DNA of 7,091 nucleotides from CAYLZO01 sp964387775 (lineage in GTDB: Bacteria; Chloroflexota; Anaerolineae; JAAYZQ01): contig CAYLZO010000257.1 in the NCBI GenBank assembly GCA_964387775.1, positions 1-7,091 of the forward strand. Direction: 5' to 3'. Every line of letters begins with the position of its first letter. The stretch's first letter is position 1. The notes beneath the pieces were generated by a model. The model saw only the letters and a list, made by a program, of their open reading frames with translations. It did not search any database and was not told the origin of the DNA. Of the stretch, positions 1-6,230 are shown one piece after another. The translations under genes were made by a program, and so were the position numbers.

Positions 1-3000
1 TACGTCGGCCCCGGCGACGTCATCAGCGCCACCTTCAACCAGCCCATGGATCACGACTCGGTCGAGGCCCACTTTTCGCTGGAGATGGACGGCGAGCCGG
101 TGGGAGGCACGTTCCGCTGGAGCGGCGGCGAGACGCCCACCGCCGAGGAGACGATGGCCTTCGTGCCCGACGAGCCGCTCCCCCGCGACGCCGACGGCCT
201 GGCGACCCTGCGCGCCGGCGCCCAGGCCCAGGCGGGCAACACGGGCACCGAGGACGCCGAGGTCTGGAAGTTTTCGACCGTCAAAGAGCCGGGCATCGTC
301 ATCACCTGGCCCAAAGACGGCGAGGAGGACACCGACCCCGGCGACCCGGTCAAGATCGTCTTTGCCAGCCCCATGGAGCGCCAGGGCTTTATGGACCACC
401 TGACCCTCCGGCCCGAGGTGACCCAGGTCTACACCTACTGGTCGTCCTACGACACCAACCTGCGCGTCTACTTCCCGCGCGATCCGGCCAGCCCCTACAC
501 CCTCACCCTCGACGCCGCCACGCCCGACAAGTACGGGGCACCCCTGGGCACGTCGGCCCGCATCCGCTTCACCACCGGCGACCTGGACCCCTACGCCACC
601 CTCAACACCGGCAGCCGGCTGGGCGTATTCAGCGCCTACACCGACACGGTGGTCTATGCCGCGTACCGCAACGTCTCGCGCCTGGACCTGAGCCTCTACC
701 GCCTGCCGGAGGGCTCCTTCCGCTCCCTCTTTAGCCGGTGGGATGCCTGGGACCGGTTCCAGGCGGACGGCGACGACCTGCTGCGCCGCTGGTCGCGGAA
801 GGTCAGCCCGCCGGCCAACGAGGTGCGCCTGGGCCGCTTCGACCTGCTCGACGCCGGCAGCGAGCCCCTGCCGCCCGGCCTCTACTTCCTCGAACTCGAC
901 GCGCCCGAGATCGAGCGGCGCCCGGGCGAAAAGCCGCCGCGCTTTGTGTTCGTCCGCTCGGCCCTCAACTTGAGCCTGAAGCAGACCCAGACCGAGGCCC
1001 TGGTGTGGGCCACCGACCTGGCCACCGGCCAGCCGGTCAGCGGCCTGCCCGTGCGGCTCTACGCCGAGACGCGCCCCGTGGGCGACGAGGGCACGACCGG
1101 CAGCAACGGGCTCTATCACGCCCAGGGGCTGGCGGTCGAGAGCCTGTGGGATTCCTTCTTTGCCCTCAGCGGCGAGCCGGGCGACGACGACTTTGCCATC
1201 GCCTACAACGGCTGGGACGACGGCATCAGCCCCTGGAATTTCGACGTGAATTCCGAGTTCTGGGGCAGCGACTACGTGGGCTACCTCTACACCGACCGGC
1301 CCATCTACCGCCCCGGCCAGACCGTTTATTTCAAGGGCATCGTGCGCGCCGACGACGACGCCCAGTACGCCGTCCCCGCCGAGATCGAGGACCTGACGGT
1401 CAAGGTCCAGGACCCGCAGGGCAAGGCGCTGTACGAAAAGACGCTGGCCCTGAGCGACATGGGCACCCTCTACGACGAACTGACCCTGGACGCCGAGGCG
1501 GCGCTGGGCAGCTACTACCTGGCCATCGAGGACCCGGAGCGCGACCTCTTTGTCAGCACCAGCTTTCGCGTGGCCGAGTACGAGGCGCCCGAGTTCCAGG
1601 TTGCCGTCGAGACCGACCCGCCTGCAGGGCGAGGCTACCTTAACGGCGACAGCATCAACGTCTCGGCCGAGGCGACCTACTACTTTGGGGGCCCCGTGGC
1701 CGAGGCCGACGTCCACTGGAGCGTCCTGAGCAGCGACTATGCCTTCCACTACGAGTGTCCGCAGGGGTTCATCCTGAGCTCGTCGAAGGAACAGAGTTGT
1801 CCGCGTTATAGTTGGATCGACTTTGAGTGGGGTGACTATGGCCAGGGCCAAACCTACGGCGTCTACGGCCAGCTCATCGCCGAGGGCGACGCCGAGACCG
1901 GCGAGGACGGGCGCGTTACCTTCCAAGTGCCGGCCGACATCAGCCAGGAGACGGGCAGCCAGCGCTACACGCTGGAGGCCAGCGTGACCGACATCAACGG
2001 CCAGCAGGTCAGCAGCCGGGCCCAGACCATCGTGCACAAGGGCACGTTCTACGTCGGCGTGGCCCCGCGCGGCTACCTGGCCGAAGCGGGCGACGAGAAA
2101 ACCGTGGACCTGCTGGCCGTGGATTGGGACACTACAAGCAGTACAGGCGGCGAGCCAAAGCCCGGCGTCGAGCTGACCGTGGTGTTCATGGAGCACCGCT
2201 GGTACAGCGTCAAGCGCCAGGCCGAGGACGGCGGCTTTTACTGGGACTGGACGGCCCAGGACGTGCCGGTCTATACCACGACGGTCACGACCGGCGACGA
2301 CGGGCAGGCATCGGCTACCTTTGCGCCCAAGAAGGCGGGCAGCTACCGCGTGCGGGCCATCGGCTACGACGAGCAGGGGAACGAGATCCGGGCCAGCGCC
2401 TACTTTTGGGTGTGGGGCGGCAGCGCGTTCGTGAGCTGGCGCCAGGAGAGCAACAACCGCATCGAGCTCATCGCCGACAAGGACGAGTACCAGGTTGGCG
2501 ACGCGGCCGAGATCCTGGTGACGTCGCCCTACACCGGCACCGTCCAGGCCCTGGTCACCGTCGAGCGCGGCCACATCATCGAGACCGAGGTCCGCGAGCT
2601 GGAGACCAACAGCGAGGTCCTGGAGCTGCCCGTCACCGAGGCGCACGTGCCCAACGTCTTTGTCTCGGTGGTCCTGGTCCAGGGCTCGGAGCAGGCGCCT
2701 GACAGTCTAGCCAGCTTCAAGATGGGGCTGGTCAAGCTGCCCGTCTCGCTGGAGACCAAGGAGTTGAGCATCACGCTGACGCCCGACAAGGCGATGGCCG
2801 AGGGCGAGCACTATGGCCCGCGCCAGACGGCGACCTACGACGTGCGCGTCACCGACAGTGCAGGCGCGCCGATCCAGGCCGAGCTGTCGCTGCGCCTGGC
2901 CGACCTGGCCGTGTTGGCCCTGGCCGACGAGCCCGGCCCCACGCTGCTGGAGCGCTTTTGGCGCGACCGGGGGCTGGGCGTCAAGACCAGTATGCCCCTC

Positions 3001-5397
3001 GTCGTCTCGATGGAAAAGTACAACCGCGAGATCGAGCCCAAGGCCAAGGGCGGCGGCGGCGGCGAGGAGGGTCTGCTCCGCACGCGCTTTGCCGACACCG
3101 CCTTCTGGGACCCGGTGGTCCGCACCGACGAGAACGGCGAGGCCCGCGTCGAGGTGCAACTGCCCGACAACCTGACCACCTGGCGTATGCAGGCCCGGGG
3201 CATCACGGCCGACACCCGCGTCGGCCGCAGCGAGGTAGACGTGCTGAGCACCCTCGACCTGCTGGTGCGCCCCGTGCTGCCCCGCTTCTTCGTGGTGGGC
3301 GACCGGGCCGAGATCGCCACCATAGTCCACAACAACACCGCCGAGGCGCTGGAGGCCAAGGTCAACCTCAGCGTCGAGGGGCTGATCCTTCGACCTGGCT
3401 CAGGACAGGCGCTGGAGGGCGAGTCCGCCCAGACGGTCAGCATCGACGCCGGCGACAAGGTAAAGGTCACCTGGCCGGTGGAGGTCCTGGCCGGCGACGA
3501 GGCTCGCGTGCGCATGTGGGCCTCTGCGGGTGACCCTTCGGCAACGGACGGAACGTCCGCCTCAGGACAAAGTCTCTACGACGGCCGCGAGGACACACTG
3601 CCGGTCTATCGCTACTCGACGCCCGAGGTCGTCGCCACCGCCGGCCGCCTGTCAGAGCCGGGGCTGCGCCAGGAGATCATCCAGTTGCCGCGCACCTTCG
3701 ACCCCGCCTCCTTCGACTCTGCTCAGGACATGCAGGGCGACCTGACGGTCCAGATCGACGGCTCGCTCACAGCGGCGACCCAGGATGCCCTCGACTACCT
3801 GGAGCACTATCCCTACGAGTGCGTGGAGCAGACCGTCAGCCGCTTCCTGCCCAACGTCGTCACCTGGCGGGCGCTAGACGAGATGGGGCTCCCTTCGACA
3901 GGCTCAGGGCAAGGCGAGCGGCCCGAGCTGCGCCAGAAGCTGGCCCAGATGGTGGGCGTCGCTTTGCAGCGGCTCTACGCCCAGCAGCACTACGACGGCG
4001 GCTGGGGCTGGTGGGTGAACAACGACAGCAACCCCTACCTGACCGCCTACGTCCTGCATGGCCTGCTGGAGGCCCACCGCGCCGGGTTCACCGTGGACGA
4101 GGACGTGATGGACAGGGCCGCCGAGTACCTGCGCGATGAGCTGCCCTCGGTGGACCGCGTCGAGACCGAGTGGCGGGCAAACCGCCTGGCCTACCAGCTC
4201 TACGTGCTGGCCGAGTACAATACCCTGCCCGCCACAGAGGAACGAGGGGGGGCTGGCGGCGAGCTGGGCCTGGCCGTGCGGCTCTTTCAAAAGCGCCATT
4301 TGCTCAGCCGCTACGGGCAGGCGACTTTGGCCATGGCCCTCGGCCTGCTGGAGCCCGACGATCCACAGCGGGTGGAGACCCTGCTGGGCGACCTGGTGGG
4401 TGACGCGGTGGTCAGCGCCACGGGCACCCACTGGGAGGAGGCCGAGCCCGACTACTGGAACATGAACACCGACGTGCGCACCACGGCCATCGTCGTCTGG
4501 GCGCTGTCGCGGCTGGAGCCGGACACCGAACTCTTGCCCAACGCCGTCCGCTGGCTGATGGCCGTGCGCGAGGAGGGCCACTGGCAGAGCACCCAGGACA
4601 CGGCCTGGTCGCTGCTGGGCCTGGTCGAGTACATGCGGGCCAGCGGCGAGTTGCAGGGCGACTTTGGCTGGACGGTCTATCTCAACGGCGAGCAACTGGC
4701 CGAGGGCGACGTCTCGGAGGAGAACATCGACGAGAGCCGCCGGCTCCAGGTCGACATCGCCCGCCTGCTGGCCGACGAGGCCAACCGCCTGGTCATCGAG
4801 CGCCAATCGCCCACCGGCGATCAGAGCGGCGAGGGCCAGCTCTACTACTCGGCCTACCTGCGCTACTACCTGCCCGCCGACCACGTCCAGGCCCTGGACC
4901 GGGGCATCCTGGTCGCCCGGCAGTACAGCCCGGTCGATGGTTCGACAGAGCTCACCACGAATCAGTACGTGGACACGGCGCAAGTGGGCGACGTGGTCAA
5001 GGTCAAGCTGACGATCATCGCCCCCAGCGACCTCTACTACGTCGTCGTCGAGGACCCGCTGCCCGCCGGGTTCGAGGGCGTGGACCTCAGCCTCAAGACG
5101 ACGAGCGTCGTCGGCGAGCGGCCCGAGCTGCGCAACGTCACCGCCGAGGAGCAGGGTTGGTGGTATCGGCGCTACGGTTGGGGCTGGTGGTGGTTCAGCC
5201 ACACCGAGATGCGTGACGAAAAGGTCGTGCTCTTTGCCGACTACCTGCCACGGGGCACCTACGAGTACACCTACCTGATGCGCGCCGGGGTGCCGGGCGA
5301 GTTCCTGGTCATCCCCACCACGGCCTACCAGATGTACTTCCCCGAGGTCTTTGGCCGGAGCGACGGCGGCAAGTTCACCGTCGATCCGGGGGAGTAG
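1..5397 (+). CDS. Alpha-2-macroglobulin family protein with thioester, 5'-partial
   Basis: Large extracytoplasmic protein of the bacterial A2M family, which is thought to trap attacking proteases through a reactive thioester. The frame is open from base 1 and reads sensibly upstream of the first Met (nt 46), so the true start and signal peptide lie outside the window. Residues below count from that Met. Two Ig-like (Big_5-type) domains lie at about 1-180. An MG2-type domain carries DRPIYRPGQ at 417-425. A bait-region/MG domain starts near 806. The A2M core has TRFADTAFW near 1013 and LPDNLTTWR at 1039-1047. The thioester CVEQ is at 1259-1262. The alpha-helical thioester domain shows DGGWGWW at 1317-1323 and STQDTA at 1515-1520. 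The receptor-binding-like C-terminus ends near YFPEVFGRS, and the TAG stop is at 5395-5397. Six short DNA repeats are embedded in frame. No PbpC-type partner is visible. The family call is firm; anti-protease activity is inferred from the family. Confidence -1.
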   Translation, partial: YVGPGDVISATFNQPMDHDSVEAHFSLEMDGEPVGGTFRWSGGETPTAEETMAFVPDEPLPRDADGLATLRAGAQAQAGNTGTEDAEVWKFSTVKEPGIVITWPKDGEEDTDPGDPVKIVFASPMERQGFMDHLTLRPEVTQVYTYWSSYDTNLRVYFPRDPASPYTLTLDAATPDKYGAPLGTSARIRFTTGDLDPYATLNTGSRLGVFSAYTDTVVYAAYRNVSRLDLSLYRLPEGSFRSLFSRWDAWDRFQADGDDLLRRWSRKVSPPANEVRLGRFDLLDAGSEPLPPGLYFLELDAPEIERRPGEKPPRFVFVRSALNLSLKQTQTEALVWATDLATGQPVSGLPVRLYAETRPVGDEGTTGSNGLYHAQGLAVESLWDSFFALSGEPGDDDFAIAYNGWDDGISPWNFDVNSEFWGSDYVGYLYTDRPIYRPGQTVYFKGIVRADDDAQYAVPAEIEDLTVKVQDPQGKALYEKTLALSDMGTLYDELTLDAEAALGSYYLAIEDPERDLFVSTSFRVAEYEAPEFQVAVETDPPAGRGYLNGDSINVSAEATYYFGGPVAEADVHWSVLSSDYAFHYECPQGFILSSSKEQSCPRYSWIDFEWGDYGQGQTYGVYGQLIAEGDAETGEDGRVTFQVPADISQETGSQRYTLEASVTDINGQQVSSRAQTIVHKGTFYVGVAPRGYLAEAGDEKTVDLLAVDWDTTSSTGGEPKPGVELTVVFMEHRWYSVKRQAEDGGFYWDWTAQDVPVYTTTVTTGDDGQASATFAPKKAGSYRVRAIGYDEQGNEIRASAYFWVWGGSAFVSWRQESNNRIELIADKDEYQVGDAAEILVTSPYTGTVQALVTVERGHIIETEVRELETNSEVLELPVTEAHVPNVFVSVVLVQGSEQAPDSLASFKMGLVKLPVSLETKELSITLTPDKAMAEGEHYGPRQTATYDVRVTDSAGAPIQAELSLRLADLAVLALADEPGPTLLERFWRDRGLGVKTSMPLVVSMEKYNREIEPKAKGGGGGEEGLLRTRFADTAFWDPVVRTDENGEARVEVQLPDNLTTWRMQARGITADTRVGRSEVDVLSTLDLLVRPVLPRFFVVGDRAEIATIVHNNTAEALEAKVNLSVEGLILRPGSGQALEGESAQTVSIDAGDKVKVTWPVEVLAGDEARVRMWASAGDPSATDGTSASGQSLYDGREDTLPVYRYSTPEVVATAGRLSEPGLRQEIIQLPRTFDPASFDSAQDMQGDLTVQIDGSLTAATQDALDYLEHYPYECVEQTVSRFLPNVVTWRALDEMGLPSTGSGQGERPELRQKLAQMVGVALQRLYAQQHYDGGWGWWVNNDSNPYLTAYVLHGLLEAHRAGFTVDEDVMDRAAEYLRDELPSVDRVETEWRANRLAYQLYVLAEYNTLPATEERGGAGGELGLAVRLFQKRHLLSRYGQATLAMALGLLEPDDPQRVETLLGDLVGDAVVSATGTHWEEAEPDYWNMNTDVRTTAIVVWALSRLEPDTELLPNAVRWLMAVREEGHWQSTQDTAWSLLGLVEYMRASGELQGDFGWTVYLNGEQLAEGDVSEENIDESRRLQVDIARLLADEANRLVIERQSPTGDQSGEGQLYYSAYLRYYLPADHVQALDRGILVARQYSPVDGSTELTTNQYVDTAQVGDVVKVKLTIIAPSDLYYVVVEDPLPAGFEGVDLSLKTTSVVGERPELRNVTAEEQGWWYRRYGWGWWWFSHTEMRDEKVVLFADYLPRGTYEYTYLMRAGVPGEFLVIPTTAYQMYFPEVFGRSDGGKFTVDPGE
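1767..1792 (-). repeat. Interspersed repeat copy 1, reverse orientation, inside the A2M gene
   Basis: Read on the minus strand, this stretch contains CCTTCGACGAGCTCAGGA, the same core as the forward copies further downstream. It begins GTTC and ends GAAC, so its ends are palindromic. On the plus strand it encodes FILSSSKE, lying between two cysteines about 14 residues apart. The surrounding codons are less GC-biased than the rest of the gene, consistent with an insertion kept in frame. Confidence -1.
3387..3410 (+). repeat. Interspersed repeat copy 2 inside the A2M gene
   Basis: This is a variant of the TTCGAC-N-GGCTCAGGACAG core, with CT between the two halves. It is translated as LRPGSGQA between MG-type domains. 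It uses TCA and GGA codons, which are uncommon in this gene. Confidence -1.
3534..3570 (+). repeat. Interspersed repeat copy 3 with an expanded palindromic centre
   Basis: The repeat halves CCCTTCG (3534-3540) and CTCAGGACAA (3561-3570) are separated by 20 bases instead of the usual 5 to 7. The extra sequence forms a perfect hairpin: CGGACG (3545-3550), loop GAA, CGTCCG (3554-3559). The whole block is translated as part of DPSATDGTSASGQ. Confidence -1.
3710..3730 (+). repeat. Interspersed repeat copy 4 inside the A2M gene
   Basis: CCTTCGACTCTGCTCAGGACA matches the repeat core with TCT in the centre. It is read in a different phase from copies 2, 3 and 5, giving SFDSAQD instead of SGQ. This suggests that DNA sequence, not peptide sequence, is what the copies share. 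Confidence -1.
3820..3831 (+). other. Thioester motif CVEQ of the A2M protein
   Basis: The codons TGC GTG GAG CAG encode Cys-Val-Glu-Gln inside YPYECVEQTVSRFLP. In A2M proteins the Cys and Gln side chains of CxEQ form the internal thioester that covalently captures the attacking protease. Some bacterial A2M paralogues have lost this motif; this one has kept it, which suggests a working trap. Confidence -1.
3891..3911 (+). repeat. Interspersed repeat copy 5, near-canonical form
   Basis: The core CCCTTCGACAGGCTCAGGG starts at 3891 and has outer CCCT/AGGG arms that can pair. It is translated as PSTGSGQ, a flexible loop in the thioester domain about 24 residues after the CVEQ motif. Confidence -1.
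4939..4961 (+). repeat. Interspersed repeat copy 6, divergent 3' half
   Basis: TTCGACAGAGCTCACCACGA starts at 4941. It keeps the TTCGACA...GCTCA core but ends in CCACGA instead of GGACA, so it may be a subfamily. It is translated as GSTELTTN in the C-terminal domain. Confidence -1.
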
Positions 5398-5411
5398 TAT
5401 TTGTGAACAAG

Positions 5412-5506
5412 ACCTTTGGGGTTTTGCCCTTTAAGGCACGCCCGGCGACGCTGGAGTAGGATTTCTTGGTGCCGATCCGTCGCTACGAGTAGAAAACCCC
5501 AAAGGT
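5412..5506. repeat. Intergenic inverted-repeat element after the A2M gene
   Basis: Perfect 14-bp arms ACCTTTGGGGTTTT (5412-5425) and AAAACCCCAAAGGT (5493-5506) enclose 67 bases. A second nested stem GCGACG (5445-5450) / CGTCGC (5478-5483) lies inside. The element starts 14 bases after the A2M stop. It encodes nothing recognisable. It could be a REP or MITE-like repeat, a 3' mRNA structure, or both. No flanking target duplication was recognised. Confidence -1.
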
Positions 5507-5520
5507 TTGACTCCAAGGTG

Positions 5521-5553
5521 AGGGGGCGGGCGTCTGGCCCGTCCCCTTTGCTT
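5521..5553 (+). terminator. Rho-independent-type terminator of the A2M transcript
   Basis: GGGGGCGGGC (5522-5531) pairs with GCCCGTCCCC (5537-5546) across a 5-base loop, giving ten pairs including one G-T wobble, plus an outer A-T pair. A T-rich tail TTTGCTTTGT follows. The tail is not a pure T run. It separates the A2M gene from the toxin-antitoxin remnant. Confidence -1.
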
Positions 5554-5576
5554 TGTGGTCTGAACTGTGCTAGAAT
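5548..5576 (+). promoter_or_regulatory. Sigma70-type promoter of the toxin-antitoxin remnant
   Basis: A TTGCTT -35 (5548-5553), an exact 17-base spacer and a TAGAAT -10 (5571-5576) preceded by TGC (extended -10) are visible. The -35 overlaps the T-rich tail of the upstream terminator. The predicted start near 5583 leaves a leader of about 30 bases before the antitoxin start. Phd/YefM antitoxins normally repress their own promoter, but no clear operator palindrome was found here. Confidence -1.
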
Positions 5577-5601
5577 GAAAACAGAAATCCATGGACGGGG
5601 C

Positions 5602-5607
5602 AGGAGG
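5602..5607 (+). promoter_or_regulatory. Shine-Dalgarno site of the antitoxin
   Basis: Perfect AGGAGG six bases before the TTG at 5614. It fixes that TTG as the original antitoxin start, too short a reading frame to be noticed otherwise because the MITE interrupts it. Confidence -1.
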
Positions 5608-5652
5608 TGTACCTTGACCGTTGATATTGATCTGGCGCGTGACGTTTTTCCC

Positions 5653-5662
5653 ATCTCGGACT
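5653..5662 (+). repeat. Target site duplication, left copy
   Basis: ATCTCGGACT directly before the left end of the MITE. It is identical to 5834-5843 and encodes part of PISD of the antitoxin. Confidence -1.
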
Positions 5663-5833
5663 TCACTACCGGACACTTTTATGGTCGCCGGGCGGAAGAG
5701 CCGCGGATCAACAGAAACTCGCGGATTTTTCCGAAGCAGATGAACTATGTGGTCCAATTCAACGAGTCCAATCCGTGTTTTTCTGCAGATCCGCGATTCT
5801 GAAGCACCTGGCAGAAAAAGTGTCCGGTAGTGA
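5663..5833. mobile_element. 171-bp MITE inserted in the antitoxin gene
   Basis: Perfect 18-bp terminal inverted repeats, TCACTACCGGACACTTTT at 5663-5680 and its complement at 5816-5833, bound a non-coding element. The 10-bp target ATCTCGGACT is duplicated on both sides; one further T match makes the exact edge ambiguous by a base. It has no transposase and so would depend on a full-length relative elsewhere. A 10 to 11 bp duplication fits IS4-like or ISAs1-like transposases, but the family is not assigned. A second inverted repeat lies inside it. The restored open reading frame after excision is strong support for the boundaries. Confidence -1.
5702..5795. repeat. Internal inverted repeat within the MITE
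   Basis: The arms 5702-5727 and 5770-5795 are reverse complements at 21 of 26 positions. Each has CGCGGATC at the outer end and CGGATT at the inner end, with CAGAAA conserved between. Together with the terminal repeats, this lets most of the element fold into one long hairpin. Confidence -1.
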
Positions 5834-5843
5834 ATCTCGGACT
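5834..5843 (+). repeat. Target site duplication, right copy
   Basis: ATCTCGGACT directly after the right end of the MITE, identical to 5653-5662. The unaltered match suggests a fairly recent insertion. Confidence -1.
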
Positions 5844-6067
5844 TGGCTGTAAGGACCGAGGAAGTGGTCAACAAGATCCGGGAGACAGGACGTCCCATGA
5901 TTCTTACGGCCGAGGGGCGTAGCGTAATCGCCATGGTGGACATTGACGAATTTCAGCGCTTACGGGAACAAGCGGCGCTGGCCCAAGATTTGGTGGACAT
6001 TGTAGTCGCCGAAAAGGGGCCGTTCACCCCTCACGAGGAAGTGAAAAAGCGCTACGGTTGGCTTTTT

Positions 6068-6074
6068 GAGGAAA
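6068..6074 (+). promoter_or_regulatory. Shine-Dalgarno site of the toxin remnant
   Basis: GAGGAAA lies six bases before GTG 6081, inside the antitoxin's 3' end. It picks GTG 6081 as the toxin start, in preference to the longer TTG frame at 6066, and is typical of translational coupling in toxin-antitoxin operons. Confidence -1.
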
Positions 6075-6080
6075 CGGCTC

Positions 6081-6230
6081 GTGCCGAGGGTTGAGATTGA
6101 ATGGTCGCAACTGGCCTTGGACAATCTCGACGAGCTCCTGGCTTACTGGCAGGAAAGAGCACCTGACGTGGCCCGGCGATGGGGCCGGGCCATCTTGGAG
6201 AAGGTGGATATGATAGGGCCTGTGTTGCGT
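6081..6230 (+). pseudogene. RelE/ParE-like toxin remnant, 3'-truncated and fused in frame
   Basis: From GTG 6081 the frame reads VEIEWSQLALDNLDELLAYW and then RAILEKVDMI. This is the first beta strand and the two N-terminal helices of a RelE/ParE-superfamily toxin. Such toxins are usually 90 to 100 residues; here recognisable sequence stops after about 45, near nt 6215. The C-terminal beta sheet and the residues that normally poison ribosomes or gyrase are missing. The frame has no stop and continues into the histidine phosphatase at ATG 6231, giving a possible 257-residue fusion (6081-6854). The start overlaps the antitoxin end by 14 bases, the usual layout of such operons. It is almost certainly inactive as a toxin. 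The exact deletion point cannot be set from this sequence alone. Confidence -1.

Larger units (their letters stand above)
5614..6094 (+). pseudogene. Phd/YefM-like antitoxin gene split by a MITE
   Basis: The 5' part (5614-5661, TTG start) encodes MTVDIDLARDVFPISD. The 3' part resumes at 5844 and encodes LAVRTEEVVNKIRETGRPM, then the antitoxin hallmark VDIDEFQRL, to a TGA at 6092-6094. Joining 5614-5662 to 5844-6094 gives exactly 300 nt, a 99-residue protein of normal Phd/YefM length. The 181 inserted bases (element plus one target duplication) shift the frame, so the 5' part now ends at a TGA at 5800-5802 as a 62-residue chimera. The 3' part could restart at TTG 5843, which has no ribosome site, or at GTG 5864, eight bases after AAGGA. 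A restart would lack part of the N-terminal DNA-binding and dimerisation region but keep the toxin-binding C-terminus. The family call comes from motif resemblance and the adjacent toxin remnant. It is very likely non-functional as a repressor. Confidence -1.

Noticed and set aside
2455..2480. Possible seventh interspersed repeat at GAGCTCATCGCC
   Set aside because: Only GAGCTCA matches; no TTCGAC half is present and the sequence encodes the conserved IELIADKDEY.
2707..3330. Minus-strand open frame of 207 codons
   Set aside because: Shadow of conserved A2M coding sequence on the other strand.
3755..3780. Possible degenerate repeat at TCGACGGCTCGCTCA
   Set aside because: Too little identity to the core, and codon use is normal for the gene.
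3904..5202. Long minus-strand open frame of 432 codons
   Set aside because: It lies wholly opposite the A2M thioester and C-terminal domains and is a by-product of GC-rich codon use; its translation shows no recognisable motifs.
5591..5617. Eight-codon leader peptide ending at the antitoxin start
   Set aside because: No ribosome site of its own and no attenuator-like structure; the TTGA overlap is probably chance.
5416..5802. Plus-strand frame of 128 codons through the intergenic repeat
   Set aside because: It runs through an inverted repeat and terminator with no ribosome site. Only its last 62 codons, from TTG 5614, have a credible start.
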